NCBI GenBank assembly: GCA_037178625.1
Contig: CM074127.1
Location: forward strand, 1,736,001-1,800,000
Direction of reading: 5' to 3'
Source: Skeletonema tropicum
Lineage: Eukaryota > Bacillariophyta > Thalassiosirophyceae > Thalassiosirales > Thalassiosiraceae
Length of the DNA stretch: 64,000 nucleotides
This document shows, one piece after another, positions 12,372 through 23,892 of this stretch; position 1 is the stretch's first letter, and each line of letters starts with the position of its first letter. Position numbers and translations under genes: made by a program. Below the pieces are notes generated by a model. The model saw nothing but the letters and a program-made list of their open reading frames with translations, did not search any database and had not been told where the DNA came from.

Positions 12372-14375
12372 TTAACTCAACCTTGGTCTCCTACTTGCTG
12401 TTCGACCTAGCTCTTGCTCTCCTTCAAGCCCATATCTCCTAGCAATAGCCCCCAACCAACTTAGTGTTTCAAGTTTGATCTTTCCATTTGTGGCTACAGC
12501 GAGGAGGGGTAAATGAAAATTGTCGCTGTCTGAATCACTTGTCTTCCCTTGAAATCCACTCAATGCTTGCGAGGCTGCACTATCAATATTGATTTTCCCT
12601 CTGGAGGGAGATGAACGAATATCAAACCGGCTGTCTGGCTCACCACTCCTGTTTCGAATCGTCCCTTGCTTGTATTGAAAGCAGTCACTATCGGGTATCT
12701 TTTTGCTACCATTCACGGGATCAAATGCTTCAGTTTCAATAGAGATTGATTCAGTAGTTTTTGCTGCGTTATGGGATCCACTCTCTTGTAAGCGCCTCTC
12801 AACATCGAGCAGTGCAGTCTCAACATCATCAAGGTCGTCACTAGTGAGACGATCCATATCAATCGACATCGACTCTGCTCCGCTATCAAGAGACAATAAT
12901 CTAACATCTGCCTCAACTTTGCGATCGACTGTCACACTCACGATTGCTTCGTCAGCAGCTACTTCTCCTGAATGAGATGATGTTATTGTACTGATGGAGT
13001 CGGGTGACAATGAGTCAAAATGAACACGTGTCGTTACAGGTGCTTCGTCGTGAGCTACAGGCGAAAGAACTTTCTCATCCTTGCGATCACCACCAACTTC
13101 GAGTGTGATGTCACAACTGCCATTCACTCCACCGAGATCAACAAAGGGATTGGTTTGAGGTTGCAACCTTGCTAATGATGCATTCCGTTTTGATTTGGCA
13201 TGCGCCATGACGTGTCCATGACTAGACTTTACCCGGATGAGGCCAGTGACAGAGGCCGTATCATCATCTGCGCTAAGTACCGCTTCGCATTCAGAGCTGC
13301 CTGAGATGTACAATGATCCAATATCAATTCTGAACCCGGCATCATCTTCATCAAGCTTGTTAATATCAGTATGTTCATCATTGTTTGTGCCATCCATGGC
13401 TTCTTCTTCTTCCTTTCTAGTCGCGAATGACGACGGCACCTCTACTTGCACAGAAACATCCGAACCGTTCACCATTCTAGCACGGACCCTATTGGAAGAA
13501 CGGATTCGCACTGTTTGGGCCTCGATACCCTTTTGCACATATATGAAGCCCGGAGGAGATGATGATGTAACACCGTCATCACTCCTGTTGTTCAGCGTAA
13601 CATCATGCCCACGTAACTTGGAAACTTTGATATATCCATCAGACGTTGATAGATGGGAGTCACCCTCCAACTTACTGATGACATTGATATTTCCTTTGGC
13701 AATGTTGCATGAAATATTGGATTTTTCGGGTACCGTAGCAACAAGCTTCCACCATTTTTTCGACAATGATGATATACCTTTACTATTGTCGTCTACAGTG
13801 GTGCTGACATCAACATCCACTTCAACAAGTGATCCTTCCCGTCCTAACGCTGTTGCTATTCCATCTCTATGTAATGTAAATTGAAGTCCACCGTATGAAA
13901 CAATTTGTTGTTCCTCTAACGAAGATGAATCCTCATCATATTGCACTTTTTTCACATCCAATTTGTCTTCATTCTTATTGCTATTTGATGTGTTTCCATT
14001 GCTGCTATTTTCCATGTCTTCTGACACCACTACTACGGGTATCAACTCAAGCATCGTATCATCTCTCCATTGCGGAATGATATCAACTTGGCCAATAGAT
14101 TTGCAATTACTGCGTAAGAGCAATGTTCCATTCTGACCATGTTGAGGGAGTAATATCTTCTGGTGCAACTTGTTGCGAGTAGTTGTGCTATGTTTCCTGT
14201 TGACGTAGCAGAAGAAGCGAGTGCTCACATCATCACGTGCATTATTTCTTGGATGGCAGGAGATTGTGCCCAAAGAGGCACATCGACCGAAAAGTAGATG
14301 ATGTTGTGGAGTGATATCTTTGCTCCTCAACAAGAAAGAAGCACCGACGCGTAGTGGTATTGAACAACAAGGCAT
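12372..14375 (-). CDS. DUF4097/FAM185A-like beta-solenoid protein, probably organellar
   Basis: Single exon, 667 aa, ATG at 14375. The N-terminus is rich in Arg, Ser and Cys without acidic residues, like a mitochondrial presequence; this is inference. The middle (about 230-430) carries short repeated strands of the type GNINVISKLEGDSHLSTSDG, GFIYVQKGIEAQTVRI, GSLYISGSSECEAVLSADD and GLIRVKSSHGHVMAHA. These match the right-handed beta-solenoid of DUF4097 adhesin-like domains and of FAM185A. An acidic low-complexity region follows, and a short C-terminal part ends in a basic RRPRLS tail. No enzymatic motif is visible. It lies 262 bp downstream of the divergent side of the helicase gene, on the same strand. 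Confidence 0.7.
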   Translation of the reverse strand: MPCCSIPLRVGASFLLRSKDITPQHHLLFGRCASLGTISCHPRNNARDDVSTRFFCYVNRKHSTTTRNKLHQKILLPQHGQNGTLLLRSNCKSIGQVDIIPQWRDDTMLELIPVVVVSEDMENSSNGNTSNSNKNEDKLDVKKVQYDEDSSSLEEQQIVSYGGLQFTLHRDGIATALGREGSLVEVDVDVSTTVDDNSKGISSLSKKWWKLVATVPEKSNISCNIAKGNINVISKLEGDSHLSTSDGYIKVSKLRGHDVTLNNRSDDGVTSSSPPGFIYVQKGIEAQTVRIRSSNRVRARMVNGSDVSVQVEVPSSFATRKEEEEAMDGTNNDEHTDINKLDEDDAGFRIDIGSLYISGSSECEAVLSADDDTASVTGLIRVKSSHGHVMAHAKSKRNASLARLQPQTNPFVDLGGVNGSCDITLEVGGDRKDEKVLSPVAHDEAPVTTRVHFDSLSPDSISTITSSHSGEVAADEAIVSVTVDRKVEADVRLLSLDSGAESMSIDMDRLTSDDLDDVETALLDVERRLQESGSHNAAKTTESISIETEAFDPVNGSKKIPDSDCFQYKQGTIRNRSGEPDSRFDIRSSPSRGKINIDSAASQALSGFQGKTSDSDSDNFHLPLLAVATNGKIKLETLSWLGAIARRYGLEGEQELGRTASRRPRLS

Positions 14376-14740
14376 GATGTTGTAGTCGTCATATACATAT
14401 TGTGAGCGCGAATTGATGTTAGAGATAGTATTATTGGAGGTATTTAAAACCCTTTTTCATTTTTCATAGAGATACATAAGTATCACTTCTTCGTCTCTGA
14501 CTTGATTGCTTGATGCTTGATGCGCGCTCTCTACTTTTAGCTGGACGCTTCTGACCGCATGAACGGTCACTTTTTCATGATCATCGACCGCTTCATCGAC
14601 GACATCGAACCATAATATCGATCAGCTACTTTTCCACCAAAGGAAATAGTAATAAGTGCAATTGAAATTGTACAGTAAAAGATTCTAAGTATCATATCAC
14701 GTGCGGTGGATTCCAAAGCAAAAATATAATATTATAAACG
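14376..14740. promoter_or_regulatory. Divergent intergenic promoter region
   Basis: 365 bp separate the start codons of the FAM185A-like gene (minus) and the SPRY gene (plus), so both promoters must lie here. I see no obvious TATA pair or repeated binding motif. Confidence 0.4.
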
Positions 14741-17700
14741 ATGACAGATCAACATCATGATGTTCCTCCACTGGACCCCAAACAACAAGACGACCAGCAG
14801 CAGCCGCCTCCAGAGCAGGCCATCCTCCGAAAAATTGCATCCTACCTCTCATTGGGAGATGCCGAATCAATGGCATCACTGTCTCGCCCATCACCTCGAT
14901 ATTGCTACTCTGCCGCTACTCCGCACCATCACGGCAACGCCATTGCAAGTAGTAGTAGTCATAATTCACCGGGATTGACGGGGTATCATTCGTTGGATTA
15001 CCACTTTTATCATACCATTGGGACAGCTGCTGCTGCGGAGGAGGAGGGAGAAATAATGGATGCGACCAACAGCAATAATAATTCGAGACGAGGAGGAGAT
15101 GATGATGGGAATGTATCTTTATTGGGAAGTAACAGTAGTGTCGGTGGTGCAGTGGGGCAACGACACTATCATCCACAAGTATCTCCATCATCATTCATTA
15201 GTACTAATAATACCGATGATGAAGAAGACTGGTTCGTGGGGGGAAAGGGTCAAACTCCAGGATTAGTGGCGTTGAGTCCATTAGAAGAAGAATTTGATGG
15301 GCAGCAGCAGCACCAACAACAACATTTGCAACACCCTATCAAGAGTACACCTGCGGGACAGCCTACCAGTGAATCGGAGGGAGTAGAGCCGTCCCGAATA
15401 GGTTATGTGACGAATACATCTACTTCTGGAATACTTCGGAGGAATAATAGTCGTCAAAGTCGATGGAAAATGACGGACAACAGCATTATTAATTATGAGG
15501 ATGACCATAGATGTACACAACATGACGTTACTGAAAACGGCCATGACGACGACGACCTATCGATTTACGCACGGAGGGAAAACAGCCTACGGAGGAAAAA
15601 ACTTCAACACAAACTTGCCGCTGCTGTATTCGCACATCCCTATCCATTACGGCAATACTGTCTAGACGCCTACGGCACCGCAATGAAATTAAGTATGGAA
15701 CGTCAGAGACATCAGCAACAACTGACTGCAGTGGAAGAATCCGAGCGTTACTTGGAAGAAGATCCGCCAGAAACTGCGCGGGAATCCGTTCCAACCAGTG
15801 TATCCCCATCGACGGAACTTCATGGGTTGATGATAGATAGCTCTCCGGAGTTGGGGGAACATAATCAGCAGCAATTGCGAGGGAATGGGAATGGTGGTGG
15901 TGGTGGTAATCAACTGCAGCAGCAGCATCATCGTCACCGTCATCACCAGCAGGAAATGAGGCTGCGCAAACAACGTCAAAGTCGTGCCAAGATAATACGC
16001 GTGATCATTACCAAATTGTTGAACAACGCGCCTCTATCCATCTTATTGGATATTGCCGAGTCTGTTTGCGATTTATCATTAGAAACCTTGTTTGCTGCTG
16101 GAAAAATTGGTCTCTTCACTATATCCGAGTGCATCAACATATTGAGCAACACGGTCCTCAACATTCTCGACGTGTTGACGAGTTTCAATCCATTCCACAT
16201 TTTTGAGCATGTGATTAATCTCCAAAGGAGTGCAGTGGGTAAGACGGGAGATGTAGTTGTGAGTGGGATTATGAGCGTGGCAACCGGAGTAGGATCAGTA
16301 AGTAATGCTGCGTTGAATAGATTGTCACGACAGGGATTGGCATTGGCCGGGGGAGTCGTGATTGCTGGGACAGGTAGTAGGTCGGGGCGATCGGGATCTC
16401 ATGATCATGTGAGAAAGGACGCCAGTTCAGGTGATAATCCGTTGGATTCCAAGGTGAGTGCTATCGAAAGTTTCTCTCCTGTCTATTGTCTGCTCCAATT
16501 CACAATTATTGAAGCTAACAACATTTTTCCTCCCCCCCCTACATTTTATACAACAGCTGTTTCGAAGGCTTCACAAAATGGATTCTGTATCAACGCTACT
16601 TGCTTATACAGAGAGGTCGGGGGAGGAAGCTTTCAGCAAACATTCAAAGAAACGCGCTCAACGTATGATGCACTACAGCGTGTCATTTCAACCATTCACT
16701 GCCACCATCCACCCCAAAAGTCCTGCCATTTCAAACAAAATGAGGCACAATGTTTCGTTTGAGATTTCTAGTTTTCGATCTACCGACATGAGTGAAAGAG
16801 ACGACGATGCATCCCTCTCCGAGGAGTCGTTAAACTCGTGTGGAAGCATCTTCATGCGTACACCGACGTCTTTTCCTCCCACACCAACTAGTCGATTGTA
16901 TTATTTTGAGAGAGGAAGCCGATTTACAGAGAATGTCATCTTCCTTGCGAGAGATCAACTTCGCGTTCAGCAGGGTCTCGAAAACCAAAATGAACAAACA
17001 CGAGCTATGTCATCAGCTTTGAGAGAGGGAAGTAGACTTGCCGTATTTGATGCCGCAGATAATGGAGGAGGGGGTATTGCACTCTCTTGTGGGCAGCATA
17101 TTGCGACAAAAGTTGGTAATGCTCTGTATTGCAGCACGCGTTCGATGATACCTGTAATGAGAAACTCATACGTTTACTTCGAAATTTCCGTATCCCCGCC
17201 ACATTCGACGGACGCCAGTGGGAACAACGTCAATCCTCAAGTTGATGTGGCGACATTGTCTATTGGGTTATCGACTCTAGAGATGCCATTGAACACCCTG
17301 GTTGGTGCCTGGAAGGGCTCAGTAGGTTTGTGTAGTACTGGCCAGATTTTGCAAGCTGGGCAGTGGCTTTCGTCTAATTCTCAAGAACACTCCACATATG
17401 GCTGCAACTCGACAGTCGGGTGCTTGGTTTACATCGATGATACCTCGGCTTTCGATGCATGGGACGGAAAGAATGTGGTCGCAGACGTTACGTTCAATAT
17501 TAATGGTTGCGTGATACCTCTCAATTCCGCGGATGTTGGTGCAGAATCTGCTGCATCTGAACATATTGGAGACTCTACTTTATCTTTGGTTGCACCCAAG
17601 GCGCAAGAATTGTTCCCTACTGTAACATTGCACAGTCCTGCAACATGTGTCATGTGCAGATTTAGTGCCGACGATCTCCTAGCGAATTCCCGCAAGGAAA

Positions 17701-17852
17701 TTGGTGCTCCTGATGGGGTTACAGTTTATTCTGTCGATGGCAGTGTGTTACTCGACGAAAGTACCAACTTTGTGGAGGATGTGGATGACTTTGTTGATAC
17801 TTCATCGGCTCTGGACACACCATCATTTTCCCACGAAGAGGTGGCACTGTGA
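14741..17852 (+). CDS. SPRY-domain protein with long low-complexity N-terminus
   Basis: Exons 14741-16453 and 16557-17852 with a 103-nt GTGAGT...CAACAG intron in phase 0 give 1002 aa. The first 400 residues are Gln-, His-, Ser- and Gly-rich (CAG/CAA and CAT runs). Residues about 410-540 form a predicted helical, hydrophobic segment (ILLDIAESVCDLSLETLFAAGK and onward). The C-terminal third reads as a SPRY/B30.2 fold: YVYFEISV, ATLSIGLST, GAWKGSVGLCSTGQ, VGCLVYIDD, VVADVTFNINGC and LFPTVTLHSPATCVMCRF. SPRY domains bind proteins or peptides and are common in ubiquitin-ligase adaptors and vesicle proteins. The partner here is unknown. The gene starts from a divergent promoter with the FAM185A-like gene. 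Confidence 0.85.
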
Positions 17853-18465
17853 AATACCTGAGATAGACATGCATTCTATTACTTAGTATTTGACCTTTGC
17901 GCCCATCTCCGTTCGGTGGATGCATTCTCGCATTACATGTTCATATTCCAACAGGTTCAATTGAAAGACTCTCTTATTGAAAGATGACGACGACGTAATA
18001 GTTGGGGCATAACTCTCAATGAAGCTAGATCGAAGTGCCGAAGGGGCAAACAGGCAGCCTTTTGCATTCATTGATCCTATTTTGATTGGATTCGCGCAGC
18101 TGGGCAGATGGAGAGCGAAATAACTCCGAGACGTTGCTTATTCCTGGCCTCGATCACGAGAAGGATCTAAAGTTAGGAATCGATTTCTCACGTGACATAA
18201 AAGAAGGCTAAGTTTCAAGAGACACAAACAAATAATGGGCATGATGCATTCGTGTGGAGGTATTGAAAGTACCGTCGGCAGCTATGCATTAAGTGGGCCA
18301 CTGATGACAAAATGCTGTCTGGCTAGACTGCAGACTGTAATCATTTTTTCCCGCTGACCTTATCAAAGAAGTGTGTTAACTAAAATTTTATTGTAATCAA
18401 ACAAAGTGTATTCCGACAAACTAAATGGGACGGGAAAATTTCGTTGTCGATGGTTGATGATTCAG
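17853..18465. other. Convergent intergenic region, no gene seen
   Basis: 613 bp between the stop codons of the SPRY gene and the fibrillin gene. It should contain both 3' UTRs. No open frame, repeat or RNA structure is convincing. Confidence 0.5.
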
Positions 18466-19950
18466 TTAGTCTTTCTTATCTTCTGCCTCGACCTCCTCTT
18501 CACCATCAACTTCGTCACTCTTATCACCAGAAACAGCATCCTGCAATTTATCTACAACCTCTGCCATATCTTCTGCAACCACATTTCCAACATCTGCTGG
18601 AACTTTCGCTATCGCCTTTGTTGCATTCGAAACAGCCTCAACAATGTTGTCACCTCCAGCTTGAATTTCCTCCACAACCTTTCCAACCTCTTCCAGGTCT
18701 TCTTCCACAATATCTTGCACACGCTCAACGACATCGTCCATGGCATCTCCCAACACCTCAGTTACCTTCTCACGAACATCCTCCGCAGCATCAGTGACAG
18801 TTTTCATCTGACTCTCTATACTGCTCGACGCAACCTCAATCTCCTCTTCCACACGCATTTCTGCAGTAAGAGAGTCCAACATTCCTTCCTCCTCTAGAAT
18901 ATTCGACCCAACACGAACAAACACTCGCAATTGTTCCAATATAGGACCACTCGTACTACGACTGACACGCACATCCTCATCTACAAATGGTGTATCGAAT
19001 GATCCAACACTAAGAAACTCTCCAAACAAATTATTCACACCAAATACATCAGAGCCACCCTCCTCAAAGTATTGAGATGTTCCTGCCACATTCAACACGG
19101 ACGACGTCCATGCAATTTTTGTTCGTAAAATGGGCGAAACACTCTCCACTTCCGCCTTGTGGATTAATACAACCTTACCCTTTTTCACCTGTAATGGATT
19201 CACATTGATCGAACCAAATATGTTGGAAAGCGGTGATTCCTTTGGTAGTATGTCCTCGAGAGTATCAAGCGGTGTAAACTCGATGACATTATCGACACGA
19301 TTGATTTCTCCATCTTCTGCAGTGTCATTGCGAATACGTTGTGTGACTTGGAATGACTTTTGGATACTCTTTCGGAGAGGGTTGAGCGACGATGATGAAT
19401 TGTCAGAACTTAGACCAGATCTTGCTTTGGGTAGTTTGAACCAGCTTTTCTTCTTGTCACTGTTGTTGTTGCTTTGTTTTTCAGTGATACGACGTCGAAT
19501 GTCAGATGATGGTACGTTCGATGTTGCAATGAGCTTCCAGTCACCCAATAATAATTCCTTCTCTAGATTTGCCGACGATGATGATGATGGTGACGACACC
19601 GCCTCAAGATCTGCAATGGCCTGTTGGAATTTCCTTGTGTCAGATGGACGGGTAACAAATTTTCCAGTGGGTGAATTTGTAGTCAAGGCTTTTGATAAGG
19701 CAATGAGGCGGTTGCGCGCCTGAAGGACTCCCTCTGGATCACCGCTGCTACCACTGTCGGTGGTTTCTATTGGGGCGTCTGATGGAATTTCATCAATGGT
19801 GGTAGAGGAGCATCTCGTGTTCCATCGAAGTGATGTCGATGATGTTGTTGTGGTGGGGTGTACAAAAGCAAGCCCATTCTGCTGCCTTGCCGAAGCAGCG
19901 CCCAAGATGAGGAGCAGTAGGATCGATGTGTAATGCGTTAATCTCGCCAT
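18466..19950 (-). CDS. Plastid lipid-associated protein (PAP/fibrillin family)
   Basis: Single exon, 494 aa, ATG at 19950. The N-terminus is a signal peptide (hydrophobic TSILLLLILGAASA), then GLA|FVHP. An A|F junction like this directs diatom proteins through four plastid membranes to the stroma. Residues about 75-350 resemble fibrillin: LLGDWKLIATSN near 135, then the beta-strand core with KGKVVLIHKAEVE and RVFVR. Fibrillins bind lipids and quinones in plastoglobules and thylakoids. The last 150 residues are not typical. They are a long Val/Glu/Asp-rich amphipathic helical tail with an 11-residue-like periodicity, ending in an acidic EEEVEAEDKKD stretch. It probably acts as a lipid- or membrane-surface helix. 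Confidence 0.85.
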   Translation of the reverse strand: MARLTHYTSILLLLILGAASARQQNGLAFVHPTTTTSSTSLRWNTRCSSTTIDEIPSDAPIETTDSGSSGDPEGVLQARNRLIALSKALTTNSPTGKFVTRPSDTRKFQQAIADLEAVSSPSSSSSANLEKELLLGDWKLIATSNVPSSDIRRRITEKQSNNNSDKKKSWFKLPKARSGLSSDNSSSSLNPLRKSIQKSFQVTQRIRNDTAEDGEINRVDNVIEFTPLDTLEDILPKESPLSNIFGSINVNPLQVKKGKVVLIHKAEVESVSPILRTKIAWTSSVLNVAGTSQYFEEGGSDVFGVNNLFGEFLSVGSFDTPFVDEDVRVSRSTSGPILEQLRVFVRVGSNILEEEGMLDSLTAEMRVEEEIEVASSSIESQMKTVTDAAEDVREKVTEVLGDAMDDVVERVQDIVEEDLEEVGKVVEEIQAGGDNIVEAVSNATKAIAKVPADVGNVVAEDMAEVVDKLQDAVSGDKSDEVDGEEEVEAEDKKD

Positions 19951-20562
19951 GGTTGAGCTATATGACCACTCCGGTTAATGATGCTTTTATTTGGTCAACA
20001 GCACAGAGCAACTCCAGCCAATCCAAAGAGCAATGGCAATGCTGAAGAATGCTGAGCGAGCCGCCCGCCCAGCCGCTGAGCCAGCGCACCGGCGCAGAGT
20101 TCTCAAATTCGGAGTGACCGCAGGCAAATCTTTTTACCATGTAAAGCTTCGTCTTGGATTGTGTCTAAAGATCTGTGCAATATAAAGTTAAACTTTTAAA
20201 TTCTTCATAATTACACATCGGAACGAAGCTTCGAATAATTTAAAAAAGTCGCATGATGAGAACTGAATGAGAACAACACCTGAACAAACCCATCATCATC
20301 GTCGATGCTTTCATTTTCGTTCAAGCTAACACCAGCAACAGCCTAATAGCCTATTACCCAAGGGTAACGCTTGCTGTTACCAAGACCCAACATCAGACCT
20401 CGCCATTCAATTGCCATCAGCGCATTCTAAAACGTATCTTATCTGCAGCAAGGCTGCCTCAAGAAATAATAGCATGGACGATTACCAATTATTATTAGTC
20501 GACGATACAAGAACAAGAGAACGAACGATATCATCGAACAGCAGGCAAGAATCATCATTACC
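19951..20562. promoter_or_regulatory. Divergent promoter region of fibrillin and Popeye-like genes
   Basis: 612 bp between the two start codons. Near 20345-20390 the palindrome TTACCCAAGGGTAA is followed by another GTTACC copy, a possible binding site. Nothing else stands out. Confidence 0.4.
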
Positions 20563-22175
20563 ATGCCAGCCATCATAGCTGGCAGCACTAGCAGCTTGTC
20601 ACTGCATAGAGCATCAACAATGATTGCCACATGCAGCAGTGGACGGATTGTAATGTCATTGGGTAGCAATTCTGCGGCATTGTCGAGACGACGATGCAGA
20701 AATCCATGTTCTTTTCTCAACCGAAATAATTGTTCTTGGAGTCAATACAGCAGCAGCAGCAGCAGCAGCATTATTGGTAAGCATCAACGAAGAATGATGG
20801 TTTCCACAACATCACGTCAAATCAATATGAATAATATGAAATCAACATCCAAAAAACGTCCAAAATTTCCAAACCAAACAACCAACAAAGCATCATCATC
20901 AATCAACAACAACAATACGAACCATCCTCTCCGAGGCAATCACACTCGAATCCCTCCTCCCCCGCTCACCGACACTCCGCCACCTAATCAACATCCTCAA
21001 CACCTCCCTTCTCAAACCGCGCTCTCTCCCCCTCCCACGCTACATCTCCCCACAACACTACTCCTTCACCCTCTCGGAATGCTTTGGACATGCCTCCTTC
21101 ATCCTCGTTGCGGCATCCTACGCTACCGAAGATTTTTTACAATTGCGTATCATGGCGGTGTTTGGATCTGGTGCCATGTTGTTATTTACCTACTTTCACC
21201 CTCATGGACGTGTCCTATGGCTACCTCTCAAGTGGAACTTGCTATTCATTACACTGAACTCCTACCGTATTGGACGGGTGTTGTTCAAGCGATACATGGC
21301 CGATCAACTACCCGAAGAATGGAAGAAGTTTCGTGAAGAGCATTTGAGTTCCTTGGATGCTGTCGACTTTTATAAATTATATTGTATTGCCAAAGAAGAC
21401 ACGTATGAAGAGGGTGAAGTTGTCATGATACAGGGGAGGGCGAATCCATATGTTCGGATTGTGATTGAGGGCGAATTGGAGGTGTTGAGGGATGGGACGT
21501 TGACGTATGTGTTGGAAAAAGGGAATTTTGTGTCATGAGAGTGGATTGCATTCGGGATTGTTGTTGTCGGGGTCTATGGAGGCTTGTGGGAGTATTGTGG
21601 TTGGACCACCATTTGATCCTTCCTCTGCAGGTGAGAAACAGAATAATGATGATACTACTACTACTACTACTGTACAGACAAAACAAAGGCGGAGGAATAA
21701 AGTTCGGGTGTTGACATGGGATAGAACAGACTTGGTACAGCTGTTAGAAACAGACAAGGGATTGTGCAATTCTCTCAAGGCTTGCCTAAGTTGGGATATT
21801 GTTCGCAAGCTAAAGACCCAACGTCACATGCTTGTCGAGGGACGAGTCAAGGATCCCAAATCATGGACGAAAAAGAGAGAAGATCAGGGAAACAGCCGCT
21901 ATGCGGCAATTTTGCAAAATATGTTACGTCACCCACCGGAAGAAGTACAGGCAATGTCCGAGGAATTGAATAAATACCGTTTGATTCATCATATTGATGA
22001 TTCGGATCATGAACGAGCGCTTGCCAAGTGTGGATGGACCAAAGAAGAGTTTCGGTTGGGTAGACAAGAGAGGGAGGATGAGTTCGACGAAGATGATATG
22101 GAAGAAGTTGAGAGTTTACGTTGGAGGAAAATGACACGATTATCCTCCAAAGTTGTGAGAACATTGTTGCAGTGA
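20563..22175 (+). CDS. Popeye-like cyclic-nucleotide-binding membrane protein, with two +1 frame breaks
   Basis: The protein is spread over three frames: an N-terminal frame from ATG 20563, the core to 21538, and the rest to 22175. Skipping one base twice gives 536 aa. The Ser/Arg-rich start looks like an organelle presequence. The core has membrane segments (HASFILVAASYATEDFLQLR, MAVFGSGAMLLFTYF, WNLLFITLNSYRIG), as in Popeye-domain proteins. A cyclic-nucleotide-binding fold follows (GEVVMIQGRANPYVRIVIEG, LEVLRDGTLTYVLEKGNFVS, then ESGLHSGLLLSGSMEACGS). The second break is exact: TCA-TGA-GAG at 21533-21539, where dropping T21536 joins two conserved halves without a gap. The first lies between about 20780 and 20925 in low-complexity sequence, where no GT-AG intron restores frame. 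The gene may be a pseudogene, mis-sequenced or recoded. Confidence 0.75.
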
Positions 22176-22226
22176 GATTTGTACGATAGCATAGATTGAG
22201 TCATTGCGTGGAAAACATTTTTGAGT

Positions 22227-23752
22227 TATAGCTGTCTTAAATCAACAAACCTATGAGGTAGATTTTTTTGTGTACGTAGGAATCGTCCAAGAAGCGGTAC
22301 CAAAGTGGCGCCAACGATCATCGAGCACATCGTCACCATGGGATTTCCGCCCGATCATCGTACTTTACTAGAGGCATGGTGTTATTATATAAAAGATGTA
22401 ATGCTCGGGGTATTTATATGGATATATATGAATGTATGAAGTGACTTGATATGTACCGATTTTTACATTTGATGCAAAATAAAAGCCAATCAGTGCACAT
22501 GGATGTTTATCCTCATCTCCTCCGTGATCAATGAACGATGGTGCTATAACAAATATTTCAGCACTATCGACACCAAACACTGTTAAAATAACGATTATAC
22601 AGTTATGTTATGAATGTGTATATCTTTTTGTTGCATAATAATTCGTTTTGAGGCCCACAGATCCCTGTCATTCAACACAAACACTTGTGTTTGAACACCT
22701 ATCTCCTACAAGAGAATACACTTTGTGCATTCCAACGATGTCAGCAGTGACCATATGCAGCTTTATCCGTCAACCATTACTTCATTGAAACCGGAGAATC
22801 ATAACAAGTCACTGAAGATTCCACTCCGATCTATTCAGAGCAATGTAGCGCCATAACAACAGCCTTCTTCGGAGACAATATGTGCACTTATTCCACCCTG
22901 ATTGAACTTCAAGTCACACAACTATGACCCTGTCTCTCCAATCAAATGCAAATAGTTGCTGTGCCTTTGTTGTCGGATGGTGAGGTTGGATTGAACAACG
23001 AAACCATTGCAGTTTGTTCGAGGAATGGCCATGTGTTGGGCTATGGTGATACCAAGGCTGAGTTCGCCGATGGTAGTGTAGTCAGTGAAATCGGATCTCC
23101 TTAACAGCTCCATGGCACAAAGCGATCCTTCCATATTATTGAGAGCTCTCCTGTCGTGTTTAGTTGTCTCGTCATGATCAGAGGTCGGAATAGAGCAATG
23201 AAATGGGTGACATTTGTGTGTAATCGATGATGTGATGTGCAGCAGCAACATGGTGCCTGACGGAGTGCTATGGCCATATGAAGTCACTAACAATGAATCA
23301 CACCGACACCCAATGTCTATATGTATAAGCGGCGGCGAGGGTTGATGGAGAGAGGCCGATTGTACCATTCATATTGAGTGGAATTGGACGATGATGCTAC
23401 GATGATGGTAATTTGCGCTGCTATAGCGGCATTTTGATTTGCGTCTCTTCTCTTTAATAACTAAGTTGGGTAGGCTCAGGCTTTGGATTCCTTGTGTTCT
23501 AAGCTATTCATGGACTACCATACCCAACCACCTGTAGATGTAATGGAGGAGGTGTGGTTTTTTATGTTATGGCACTTTTATGGCGGAAATGGTGCCATGG
23601 CGTGGTGGATTGTCGCGGTGGTGGAACTTTTTGGTGGTGGCCAAAAACACATTTGGGGGCTCTTCTGACCTTCTCAAGTGCCGGATGGAGCTACATACTA
23701 TTCCTACGTACATACGCTACCCCGTAGGGGTCCGTGATTTAAGACAGCTATA
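22227..23752. mobile_element. TIR element, 1526 bp, with GAGT target duplication
   Basis: Perfect 18-bp inverted repeats lie at 22227-22244 and 23735-23752 (TATAGCTGTCTTAAATCA). They extend as an imperfect match for about 60 bp, including a 13-bp TGTACGTAGGAAT block (22271-22283). GAGT lies directly outside both ends, consistent with a 4-bp target-site duplication. The interior has no intact transposase; the longest minus frame (22922-23368) has no recognisable domain. A 16-bp subterminal block (23697-23712) recurs exactly at 49205-49220 in another TIR element, suggesting a shared family. Confidence 0.75.
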
Positions 23753-23892
23753 GAGTTCAAATTTTGCTGAAAACGATAGAGAATAGAATGAGATGTTTGA
23801 CCTTTTGTTCATAGATGAGTTGAAATATTGTAACAAGTACAATAGAGAATATTAATATTACGTGTACTTATATGCTTTTATTACATGTGGTA

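Noticed and set aside
13237..13884. 215-aa plus-strand frame opposite the FAM185A-like gene
   Set aside because: Antisense shadow of a Ser/Asp-rich coding region.
19130..19723. 197-aa plus-strand frame opposite fibrillin
   Set aside because: Antisense shadow; the minus strand has the signal peptide and domain.
21631..21677. 47-nt intron GTGAGA...TGTACAG in the Popeye-like gene
   Set aside because: Too short, and splicing it would destroy the conserved downstream frame.
22922..23368. 148-aa minus frame in the TIR element
   Set aside because: No recognisable domain; probably chance.
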